A DNA stretch of 64,000 bases from Multifurca ochricompacta. Lineage: Eukaryota > Basidiomycota > Agaricomycetes > Russulales > Russulaceae. Under the pieces are notes generated by a model, which ran no database searches, was not told the DNA's origin, and saw only the letters and a list, made by a program, of their open reading frames with translations. The position numbers were made by a program, and so were the translations under genes. The first letter of the stretch is position 1. The number at the start of each line of letters is the position of its first letter. The stretch covers positions 124,001 through 188,000 of the forward strand of contig WTXG01000051.1 of NCBI GenBank assembly GCA_022496185.1, read 5' to 3'. Below are positions 50,230-60,884 of this stretch, one piece after another.

Positions 50230-52972
50230 ATGAATCAAGTCGCTTACGCTTACGAGCCTGTCAATACTGTGGGTATACCAGCCGAGGAGGAGATTGACAC
50301 AGGTTCTGTATTTTCCCCCTAGTTTACTGTATTTTCGCCGCGTTGACACACTATTATAGGCTACCCACCTCGACCTACACAAAATGCGGCATCGCGCGGA
50401 GAGTCAGACTTCATAGATGGATCAGGGCCTCTCTTCACCATGTATTTGGGGATAGCAGAGGAGGAAGACAGGAAGCTAGCTGAGAGCTGGAAAGCAGATG
50501 CGGATGGCATCCTGGTATTCGTGAGTACCAATAGTCCACAATTTAAATTTGAATTCAAACACATTTTAGACTGGTCTATTCTCGGCCGCCGTTGCGGCTT
50601 TGTTAGCAATCTCAATCCAGGACATTCGACCGAACCCACAGGACACCTCCGCATTTTATCTCGCAAATATTTATCAGCTTGTTGCCAATGCCAATGGTTC
50701 TAATGTCACCATTTCCTCTTCCCTTTCCAACCCATCCACCTCCTTTTCTCCCCCAAATTGGGCTGTCTGGGTTAACTCACTTTGGTTTCTCAGCCTGGCA
50801 ATTAGCATTACTTGTGCTTTGCTGGCTACATTTCTACAGCAGTGGGCCCGTCGATATACGAAGATCACACAGCCACGATACGGTCCACACAAGCGAGCTC
50901 GGATCCGTGCATTCTTTGCGGAAGGTGTCGAGAAACTACACCTTCCGTTGGCAGTTGATGCATTACCAACCCTCGTACACGTTTCCCTTTTCCTCTTCTT
51001 CGCAGGCCTCCTGGTGTTCCTGTTTAATATCAACCACACTGCCTTTACCATCGTGGTTTGGTGGGTCGGGCTTTGCATTGCGGTATACATATGCATCACT
51101 GTCATGCCTATATTTCGGCACGACAGTCCGTATTATGCCCCGCTTTCAAGATCAGCCTGGTACCTTGTTACGGGCATACTACTCGTGCTCTTCAAAGCTA
51201 TCTCGTGGTTCTCATGCGTCAGCTCTACAACCTTGCGCCACGTCGATAAGTTGGGGAAACGCTATCGTGATTTTCTATCGCTTGGTATTGAGAAAACAGC
51301 CGAAGAAGCTGCTAGGGAGCTATCATCGGAGATTGATGGTCGCGCTTTGATGTGGGCATTCGAGACCCTGGACGAAGACCACGAATTGGAGCGATTCTTC
51401 GCGGGCGTCCCTGGCTTTTGTAGCTCAAAAATGGTCAAGGATCCCATACGCTGCTTCATCGAGCCAAACGAGGAGAGGTTATCAGAAGCTTTGATCGGAC
51501 TGATTCATCGGACTTTGGCATCAAATGTGGTCTCCGAATCAGTGAAGCAACGGCGCGTCATCATCTGCAGGAAGACAATTGACGAGGCGCATCTTCCTAT
51601 TAAGTGGCAGATCTTCCGGCGTGTTCTTTACGGGGAGTGGTATGAACTCTTGGGTCATGTTGAATTCGGGCTTGTTCTTAGGAGGGTACATCATCGCGAT
51701 CCATTCGCGGTTTATATTTCGCGATGCATGTCATCCATCATCATAGCAACAGTTAAAGAACACGACGACCGTTGGTTCGAACTGGTCACCAGCCAACTAG
51801 GCGTGTCGGAAACAGTCCTTCGAAACGATCTTGCACTTGGAGATAGTGTATTACTCGCCAACATGATCTGGATTATCCGGTACATCTTCCTTGCCCAATC
51901 TCAGCACAGTTGGCTTGGTATCACCGAAGTTGCGGGGAAGACACTTGAACTAGTTTCGAAATTCAATGTCCAACATACCCTTCCTGGACTACAGCACGGC
52001 TTCTGTGCCTTGTGGAATAAGATCATCCTCGAAATGAAGAATGGAACAAACAACCGACTTAAGTCAAATTTCAACCTTATCCTCAAGCACCTCCACCATA
52101 TTTACATAGGTTTACATCAAGACACCGATGATTCGCAAAATACTCCTTCACCCCTCACGTTCCAGTCCTTGTACCCGCTGTGCAATATCCCAGGTCATCA
52201 CTCGTACACGACGAACCCCCACGTTCATCAGCTGATAGGCAGCGCAACAAGGTCGATGGCTCATCTTTCCGCTACGATACGCCGTGACGCCTCCATGAAT
52301 ACCCGAACCAGACACGATGTACTCTCCCCACCCGCGCCGATCCCAAGTTATATCATCATACACCCATCAGACGAGCCATCACATGTTGACATGCCTCCCG
52401 CACCGCAAAAGTTTCTATCGGTAAATAAACCTTTGGTCACCCCTGTCAACATTGAAAGCAACCATATTTCCGGTACTTCGTCGTCATCAGCCCTCACTGA
52501 TCCAACGCAAAACACCACTGATGCGTCTTCTACTTCGTCTACGGCCAACTCCACCTCTAATTCTACTCAGCCGACTTCTTCGTTAGCCCTCCCTTTGGCT
52601 GGAAAGGACAATGAGGAGCCAACCGTTACCCTTCCTTCCGCGGCGCCTGGTGCTCCTGGTACCCCATTAACTCTAGCCCTGATTCCAGCCCTCAACAGTG
52701 CACCGCTCGCGGACTGGCTGTTGTCCTCAGCATTCCAAAATGACCGCACACCGCCCAGACGGACACCCTCTCCTATTGACCCCTTTCCAGTTGCTGCTCG
52801 CCAAGTTGCACAAAGTTGTGCAGTGCTCCGAAGATTTAGGAATCTTTCGGGCCAGACCCTTCCTATTCCTGTAGAAGACACCCACCATTCACCCGGACCG
52901 GCGTCGTCAAGCTTCATTCCTTCACGCCGCTCTTTTGATACAGTGCCATTTCCCAATGATGCTAACCGTTGA
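50230..52972 (+). CDS. DUF6535 membrane protein, copy 3
   Basis: Third array member, about 878 residues. Exons 50230-50302, 50360-50520 and 50570-52972, same phases as its neighbours. Exon 1 encodes an acidic stretch (GIPAEEEIDTG). Exon 2 ends SWKADADGILVF. Hydrophobic helices lie at about residues 80-97, 145-167, 208-232, 235-258 and 270-290, with the loop HKRARIRAFFAEGVEKLHLP between the second and third. The middle part has TLDEDHELERFFAGVPGF and VKQRRVIICRK. The last 250 residues are Ser/Thr/Pro-rich, with many Asn and Ala. The first 190 bases of exon 3 are nearly identical to copy 1, then diverge. Function unknown. Confidence 0.87.
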
Positions 52973-53257
52973 ACAAGCTCTTGGCATCATCCAGCTACCA
53001 CGTTGGTAATAGTTTGAGGACGTTTTGGTGACGTGACGTCTGTGGTTATGTGTATGTTTCGGTACCGTTTATCTTCCAGAGACTGTGTTGAGGCTAGGCA
53101 CGAATGTAGATAATATATCAGTCCCGTTGAATAGCTTGGGCTCTGGGCCCGAAATCTTCTGCGTCTGCATGTTCTGGCCTGGCTTGCCTTCCCGCTCATT
53201 CAACCACCCCACACCCATGAAGCGGGTTCCTTCTTTCTTACCTTTTTGTCTCGTTGC

Positions 53258-53518
53258 ATGCCACAGCCTTCGAAAGTAGCAAATGGCCCACCAATGTATG
53301 ATCGTGAGACCGTGCGAGTTCGGAGCGGAGAGAGATTCCGCGAGAGAGGGAAGAGAGAAAGAGTAAAAGGGCAAGGGTTTGGGTTTGTTGGTTCGATAAC
53401 GTCGATAATATTGAATGGGTCGATGCGGTCGTACATCGAATGCGTTGATACGTCGAATACGTTGAAAACCTCTTGAGGCTTAGTAGAGTGTTTGCTACTT
53501 TCGAAGGCTATGGCACGT
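53258..53518. mobile_element. MITE with 25-bp terminal inverted repeats
   Basis: TGCCACAGCCTTCGAAAGTA followed by GCAAA at the left faces TTTGC then TACTTTCGAAGGCTATGGCA at the right, with one mismatch in 25 positions. The 260-bp body has no coding capacity. Flanks do not show an obvious target duplication. Confidence 0.6.
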
Positions 53519-53559
53519 AATAAAGCATAGAGGTAAGAACCAAGAACTAGTCTAGTATT

Positions 53560-53880
53560 TCATGGATGAAATACTCGTCTTTTATATACATGATGTCAGT
53601 ATGGAACAAGCCCAAACCCAAGTCCAGTATGTAGGGAGTGTAATTGTAAAAGAAGGGACGCGCCGCATGGGTGTGAAGATGAAAGGGATATGAAAAGAAG
53701 TAAACAAGAATTGGTTCATGACACACGACAATATCCATCCTTCAACCCTGAGTGGCATAACATCCTTTGACGATTGAAGACACAAGGGTGACTGTGAAGA
53801 GCGGTGAAGACAGAGGTGAGCGGTTGAACGCAGGACGGGCCGTAACGGGGCAAAGGAAGAGAGCACTAGCTATCCTTACC
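53560..53880 (+). repeat. LTR-like dispersed repeat R2, copy 2
   Basis: Shares TTTATATACA, GACACACGACAATATCCATCC-type and CTATCCTTAC landmarks, in order, with 29700-30265. It ends exactly where the Mutator-like element begins at 53881. Confidence 0.4.
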
Positions 53881-55155
53881 TGACGCATCACGTGATGTAC
53901 ATACAGAGACAACTGATATGTAACGCGCCTCACTTCTCCTGAGCCCACCTCATAACTATCTGGAAATGGTGGAGTCAAAGAAGTGCTCAAAATGCAAGAA
54001 GTCCCTAGGTCTTGAACAATTTCCACTGAAGGCAAATACTTCAACACATACCGCAACATGTTCTCTCTGCACGATAAAGACAAAACGCAATAGACAGGCC
54101 AAGAAGAACTTGGAGAAGGTTCAGAACCCTGAAACCAATGGGGATCAGGATGCATCAGATGAAAGCTTATCTGTTTTGCCACTAAATGAATTTTTGACTT
54201 TCCTGGGAAGGCAGAAAGATGTGATAGAGGTCAAAGCAAATGTGAATATCAAGGATCTAGTGGGTTACCCTGATAGGAGGGAGCGGGCAGATGCCATTGT
54301 CAGTCTGATGTGGGAAGTGATGAGTTATCGGTTCCTGTGCGTAACACTTCCTTTTTTTCATTACAAAATTATGAATCTCTTCATATCAGTTACCAGAGTA
54401 AATATGACCACAAACGATCTGTGGGCACATCAACACGTTACACATACAATTGTGCCCAAAATACCAATCGGCAGCATGCCCCATCAAAGAGCCACCAAGA
54501 AGGTGTCAAAAATCGGAATAAAGAATCAATGGAAACCTTTGACTGCTCTGGTTGGATACATATAACCTTATCTGACCTTTCTGATGTTGTCTTCATTAAA
54601 TTAATGCACTGTAAAGATCATGTCCCGTATTGTCCTATTGATATCCCAGAAGAATAACCTCAAATTATCTATCCATGCTGTGGCTGCTATTCCTGTAGGA
54701 GACTGTATAGCGAATAGCTCAGTCTTTGTAGTAGAAGACTATATTGAGTAACTAGTACCTGTATAGCGAATAGCTACAGTAATAGAGTCAGTTAACGAAT
54801 GCTGTAGCTACGAGTGAGAATGGTACTAACCTCAGTCTTTGTAGTAGAAGGCTGAGGTTCTAAACACAATGCAGTAGTCTATCTTATACGCATATTGGAA
54901 TGTATGTAAGTCGTAAGACGTATAGTAGTTGTTAGTCCGGTCCACCATCTCCGGTACCTTTCTGTGCGTGCTGCTATTCCAACAATTCCAACACATAATA
55001 CATTGCATATTTTATTCTACATACTAAAAAAATGGTTTCCTGTTGTCAAACACCCCAAACTGAAATACACGACTCAAATAGCTTTGAGGCGGGCTCGGGA
55101 GAAGTGAGGTGCGTTACATATCATATGTACATTATGTGATGCGTCACAATGTGCT
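53881..55155. mobile_element. Mutator-like DNA transposon, deleted
   Basis: Ends of about 70 bp are inverted copies. The left reads TGACGCATCACGTGATGTAC, later ATATGTAACGCGCCTCACTT. The right, reverse-complemented, reads TGACGCATCACATAATGTAC, later ATATGTAACGCACCTCACTT. The 1.27-kb body holds one spliced frame (53966-54657) and a tandem-repeat stretch at 54690-54870 (CTGTATAGCGAATAGCT twice; CAGTCTTTGTAGTAGAAG twice). No transposase core (DDE) is present, so it cannot move by itself. It lies directly against a truncated DUF6535 copy. The Mutator label rests on the long inverted ends and the encoded domain. Confidence 0.65.
53966..54657 (+). CDS. Transposon-borne zinc-binding protein fragment
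   Basis: Two exons, 53966-54336 and 54390-54657, joined at phase 2, give 212 residues. The N-terminus holds KKCSKCKKSLGLEQFPLK and CSLCTIKTKR, a CxxC...CxxC zinc-binding pair. A conserved middle (YPDRRERADAIVSLMWEVM) precedes a block with SKYDHKRS, YTYNCAQNTNRQHA and ETFDCSGWIHITLSDLSDVV, ending HCKDHVPYCPIDIPEE. This Cys/His pattern resembles the FAR1/WRKY-GCM1-type DNA-binding part of Mutator-like transposases, known to be frequent in basidiomycete genomes. The catalytic part that should follow is absent, so it is a DNA-binding remnant. Family naming is moderately sure. Confidence 0.55.
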
Positions 55156-55179
55156 CTTACACAAAGCCTTACACCACGC

Positions 55180-56761
55180 CATGCTAGCGACATTATTACA
55201 GCAGTGGGCACGTCGATATGTGAAGGTCACCCAGCCATGTTACAGTCCACATAAACAAGCTTGTATTCGTGCATTCTTTGCAGAAGGCGTCGACAAGTTG
55301 CACCTGTCTTGGGCGGTTGAAGCGTTGCCCACACTGATACACCTTTCCCTTTTCCTCTTTGCATGCCTTGTCGTCTTCTTGTTCAATGTGAATCACACAG
55401 TTTTCAAAGTTGTGATGTGCTGGGTTGGGATATGCACAGGTTATACGTATGTGTCACACTAATGCCGCTCTTTCAGCATGATAGCCCATATTACGCTGGT
55501 TCCTTTATGCAGGCACGCTACTCGTTGTCTTCTAAATTTTCAGGTGGTTCGCATCTTGGAATTACTTCAGCTATGCAACTTGGGATCGCCTTGGCGACTT
55601 GAAGGACCGTTATAGTCGATGGTGTCTACACGGCACAGGGAAGGCGGCGGAAGAATCAGCTTAAAAGCTTTCTCGGAGATCGATGGTTGAGCCTTAATAT
55701 GGACACTGGAGTCGTTGGATGAGGACCACGAATTAGAGCAGTTCTTTGCAAGCATTCCTGGCTTTTGCAGCTCATCACTTATCCCAGATTCCCTGAAAGC
55801 GTTCAAGGCACCAAACGGAGAGGCAATGTCACAGGCATTGATTGGGTTAAGGTTAATGCATCGTACACTGACATCGAGTTTGGTGACTGAGTCAGTGAAG
55901 CAACGGCGGATCGTCATCTTCACGAAGGCAATGAATGTGGCATCACTTCCTATCAATTGGGCCGTCCTCCAATGCACTGTCTACAGAGAGTGGAATGGTC
56001 TTCTCATATCGGTTGAATTCGGGCTCTTTCTAATGAGGATTGATTACTATGGCATGTTCGTTGTATATCATGCGAGTTGCGTTATCTCGGTGATCTTAGG
56101 AAGCGCAAAAGAATGCGATGATCACTGGTTCGGACTCGCCACTGACCAGCTCGGGATCTCGAAAGCGGTTCTCTAGAGCTACATTGCGCACGGGGATAGC
56201 GTGATCCTTGCCTACTTAATCGACATATCCAGGCGCACGGTTCATGATTATTCTAACCATGGTTGGACCTGGACCGTCGGTGCGGGCGGGCGCCCAATGG
56301 CACTCAAATCCGTTCTTAAATCCATACACAATACTATTCCAAGTCTTCAACACGACTTCTGCTCACCTTGGAATGAAGTTGTGCTCGAGGCACAAAATGC
56401 AAAGGAGGATCGCGTTCGATCGGCTGCCATATTCGTCCTCAGACATATGCGGGATGCGTACATCGATCTACACGAAGGAACGGATGCTGCCCCGACTGCG
56501 TTCTCCGCCTCCGCCGCTGACGAAAACGTGGTTCTACTTTCATTGTCCTCGTATCCTTTGTGCAACATCAAAAGCCATCGCCGTGTCATTTCGGATTTAC
56601 ATGATGGTGCTACAGCCGCTGCCCCTCCTCCCACTTTAGCTTGTGGGCTGCTCTCACCTGTCTCGAATCTGGTTCTGAACAGCACAAATTCTCGACTGTC
56701 CTCTTATTCCTATTCACTCCCAATCCTAATGTGCCATGTGCCTGGCTGCGGAACCCATTAA
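55180..56761 (+). pseudogene. DUF6535 membrane protein, copy 4 (broken)
   Basis: Starts within the second membrane helix (MLATLLQQWARRYVKVTQ), immediately right of the transposon end. Exons 1, 2 and the first part of exon 3 are missing. The frame breaks after WVGICTGY (about 55440), where the expected VTLMPLFQHDSPYYA continues in another frame. It breaks again around 55610-55715 before SLDEDHELEQFFASIPGF-type sequence resumes, and a TAG at 56174-56176 cuts ISKAVL from SYIAHGDS. The 3' part (EGTDAAPTAFSASAADE) is otherwise well preserved, and the divergent tail is short. Moderate decay suggests inactivation not long ago. Confidence 0.88.
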
Positions 56762-57544
56762 AGTGAATCAATGCTATCTCAACCCAAGTCTCACATCACT
56801 GTCGACAAGATTCGAAGGCCCGTACCTTCCCACTGTTCCATGGACTTTGTATTTTCCTGTTTCTTTCAGTGTCTTAAGCCTCACGTCTTAGGAACTTCGT
56901 CACTCCAAAGTAGAAATGAGAATGTTTTTCCCCTCCGTCGTATCTGATTCGCCTTCCAAATGTATACCTTCCAGGTATCTCTCTTCCTTCGCTGCCTTTT
57001 CTCCAACCGCTTTTCATGAAATCATCTATATCAATAAAGACCGTCTTTTCCCTCACACGACCACAGATCCTTCACCACATTTCCCGTTATGAGTGTATAT
57101 CAGTAAAGCGCTAGTGGATCAGAAAGATGACCGATATTTTCGATTGCACCCATGCTCGGCGACTTGTTGACAATTGTGACATGGAGTACACTCCGATGAA
57201 TTGTTCTCTTTCCCCGGGGGAATGGATGAAATCTCTGAGTCAGTTACTTGTTTATCGCGATCACCCTGAAACCCGGCTGTCCGCTTTCCGATTAACCCGG
57301 TTGCTGCCGGCCTGTTAGGAAAAGGCGCATAAATATGACGACAGCTACAAGCTGACTGGCTGACTGAATATCTTAAGATCATATTACTATGACTGCGAAT
57401 GGGTCTACTGGAGTGATCATAAATACCTGAATCCGAACCGAAGTGTAGATGGGCGCTTGAGTGGTTCACGTGCCTCCGTGGCGTCTTCTATAAGCGAGAA
57501 GTGAGAGTGACCTGTTACCTGCCATACCCCCCACGCAACCCTCA

Positions 57545-59624
57545 ATGTCTCAACACCAAACGTTTGGTCCCGAGTATGTACCGGAGGAAGGGAATGACCC
57601 AGGTATGTTATCTTTCAGTCAAACATAATCTCAAGTTCGCCTACCTTTACAGGCCACCGTCATTACCCAGCACAAAATCAGACATCGATGGGGGAATCCA
57701 CCTTTGCCGATAGCTCTGGACCGACGTTTAGCATGTATCTAAATCTTGCAAAAGAACAAGACGAGAAAGCGGCAGAGAGTTGGAAAGCCGATGCAGATGG
57801 GATCCTCGTTTTCGTGAGTCACATTACCACTCTCTATGTGACACACCTTAAGCCTCGCAGACTGGTCTATTCTCTGCCGGAGTTGCAGCATTGCTTGCCG
57901 TGTCCATCCAGGACATCCGCCCAAACTCCCAGGATACATCGGCATTCTACCTACAGAGTATCTACCAAGTCATTTCCAATGCCAGCACAACTCAAGCACA
58001 TACTCCTCCCATTCTGGTTAATCCGCCGGCATTCTCTCCACCGAAATATGCAGTTTGGGTTAACGCCCTGTGGTTCTTAAGCTTCGTGATAAGTCTTACT
58101 TGTGCACTGCTGGCAACACTGCTACAGCAATGGGCGCGTCGATATATCAAAGTTACTCAGCCACGATATGCACCACACAAGCGAGCTCGGATTCGTACAT
58201 TCTTTGCTGAAGGTGTGGACAAGTTACACCTCCCATGGGCAGTTGATGCACTGCCAGCACTTCTACATCTTTCCCTTTCTCTCTTCTTCGCTGGCCTTCT
58301 TATCTTTCTATTCAATACCAACCATACTATTTTCATTGCCGTGGTTTGGTGGGTCGGGCTATGTGGAGCGTTATACGGATGCATCACCCTGATGCCAATC
58401 TTTCGGCCTGATAGCCCGTACTATTCACCACTTTCGTCGCCAGCATGTTTCCTTTTGGCCACCATATTGCTTGTATTCAGTGCCACCGTCGTGATAGCTG
58501 GCATGCTTGCTCATCTCAGCGATTCGGTCGTGGACCCCATTCGTGAGTTTGTACGGTACTGTTTTGGGTGGCTTTCAGATGGTATGGGAAAGACAGTGGA
58601 GAGAACTGCTCTGAACCTGTCATCGAAGATCGACGGTCGTGCGTTAATGTGGACACTCGAATCTTCTGATGAAGACCATGAACTGGAGCAATTCTTTGCG
58701 GGCATCCCTGGCTTTTTCCGATCAACAGTTGTGAAGAATCCTCGGCAAGCCTTTAATTCCTCAGACCACGAGAAGATGTTTAGAACCTTATTTGGACTCA
58801 TGCAGCGTACTTGGTCATCAAATTTAGTACATGAGTCTGTGAAACAACGGCGGTTTGTCATATATGAGGAGGCCATGGGTGTGGCACCTTCAGGCGTTCC
58901 TATCAATTGGGATACTGTTAACCTCGCTTTCGGGAACGACCAATACGGACTTTCCCGCTCCGTTGAGTTTGGACTCTTCCTGAAGAGAGCCACTTACGAT
59001 AACCCGACCACTGCTCGCTATTCGAAATGGGCAATTTCCAAGATTATAGCAAGATCGCAAAAACACGACGAGCGTTGGTTCGAACTCGCGACCGACCAAT
59101 TAGGTATCTCCAGACGAGTAATCGAGAATTACCTTGCGCACGGCGATAGTATGTCTCTTGCGAATTTGATCCACATAACTCGGAACATCGTTCGCTTCCG
59201 TTCGGAGAGTGGTTACCTTCACTGGGCGGCAGAAGCCACTCTCCTGTTGGTTTCCCGATTTAACGTACAAAATACACTTCCTGCACTGCAACACGAATTC
59301 TGTGATCTGTGGAATGAAATTATTCGAGAAGCGACAGATACGGAGGATCGTCACGGCCGGTATTACCTTGTCGATATCCTGCGACCTATTCGTCATGTCT
59401 ACATTGGTTTGCACAATGGTACTGATGCTGCTCCAACAGCCTTTTCTGCCTCTACTAAAGGCAATGACGACATTCTTTCGAAGATATCCTCTTATCGTTT
59501 GTGTAACATCCCTGGGCATCGGTCAGATTCGACTAGTCATGTTGAAGAGGCTGTCGCCGGCCCATCAAGAGAGATCGCACATACTGCCTCTAACCCGTCT
59601 CATGCTGTTGTCACCGCACTTTAA
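57545..59624 (+). CDS. DUF6535 membrane protein, copy 5
   Basis: Fifth array member, about 660 residues. Exons 57545-57602, 57653-57813 and 57861-59624. Exon 2 has TFADSSGPTFSMYLNLAKEQ and ends SWKADADGILVF. Core: FSAGVAALLAVSIQDIRPN, WFLSFVISLTCALLATLLQQ, LLHLSLSLFFAGLLIFLFNT, VVWWVGLCGALYGCITLMP and a fifth helix near CFLLATILLVFSATVVIAG. Then SSDEDHELEQFFAGIPGFF and VKQRRFVIYEEAM. It is nearly identical in DNA to copy 6 over exon 2, intron 2 and the first 400 bases of exon 3. It lacks the long C-terminal tail of the others: the frame stops at 59624, while a neighbouring frame stays open past it (VPDNWDSLPQPAHYPIL), so a frameshift may have shortened the tail. Confidence 0.83.
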
Positions 59625-60884
59625 TTATCACCACATCTAGCACACCTGATGATCCTCACATCCACGAAATCCAGACCCAATCGACGAGACCTCGTGTGCC
59701 CGATAATTGGGACAGTTTACCCCAGCCAGCACATTATCCCATTTTATCACCCTGGTTATTCTTTGTGAATCATGAAGGTCATTGTCTTCCGCTGAGGCAG
59801 CCTCACTCCTCTCACCTCTACCCCGTTCTTTGGCAGAAATGTCTCCCTGCAACGTGCCCGGGACCGGCTCGTCGTCCTTCTATTGTATACTTACTGCTAC
59901 TGTACCTTACATGGATCCTACCCCAATTGTTAACGAATCCTCTTCCCAGCGGTCCATCCAGGGAGGGAGGACACGCGTCCGAGTGCTTCCTAGTCCGATT
60001 CATACATATATACCTCTAGGATAAATATTTGTTTCTCAAATCCGGCATGCCGCGTTTTCTCCAACGTCTCGACAACAAGAAATGCTCACTTCATCTAACT
60101 CTTGGCGCATGTGGGATTTTTGGATTGCAAAGGTCCTGGCGCCAGATAAGTCAAATTTTCCATGGGCTTAACATTGCAACCGATTCTTCGCGTTGTGCAA
60201 GTCTGCAAGAAGGGCATGAGATATTTATTAAGTGGAGGAACAGCACGATGAGATTGAGAGCTTCTCTGTGGGCCGTTGAGAGTAACTGATACGCGTATGT
60301 TGAGCGCGCAGGGGTAAAAAGGGTTTAGCCACTTACTATGCGTTAGCTAAATATGGTAAAGATAATCTAAAACGAATGAAAATTCAGTTCAGTTATTGCG
60401 ATCAAAAATGAAGTGAACGCGTACAGAACAGAGTCCTTATATACTACTAAAAGACGATGAAAATAAGGAGAGAACTATGACTATTTAATTGACAAGATCC
60501 ACACTTTGGATTATCTTATCTTATCACAATCATAAGATTGAGTCCACCCCGTCTCAACAAGTATGAGACCAAGACCCACATCGATTATCACGCCCCGGGG
60601 ACTCCCCCGAAGGACTCTCGGGGCCTTGGAAGCTGTCTGCTGGTACACGTGGGCAATCATACGGCGTAGTGCGCATTGACGGACTTTGTGTGCTCCTTCC
60701 AATTTCATGAATTATTTCGGCCACACCTTTTAGTTCAAGTTAACCAGTGCACGTGGCCACCACGATGCAAAGTTGGCGCTTGTTATTTATATCGACCTCA
60801 AGGGGAGGTGTACATGCGGCACTCTTATTCTTTAACCTCCTGGTAGTGAAGACCTACCAAATACTTAAATTTCTTCTCTCATAA
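59625..60884. other. Intergenic, includes decayed tail of copy 5
   Basis: The first 300 bp read in a shifted frame like the tail of a DUF6535 protein. The rest (about 60030-60884) shows no gene or clear element. Confidence 0.4.

Noticed and set aside
54690..54870. CRISPR-like repeats (CTGTATAGCGAATAGCT)
   Set aside because: Only two units with irregular spacing inside a eukaryotic transposon.
55109..55180. Start codon for DUF6535 copy 4 at 55109
   Set aside because: The first 24 residues are transposon-end sequence, not DUF6535; similarity begins only at about 55180.
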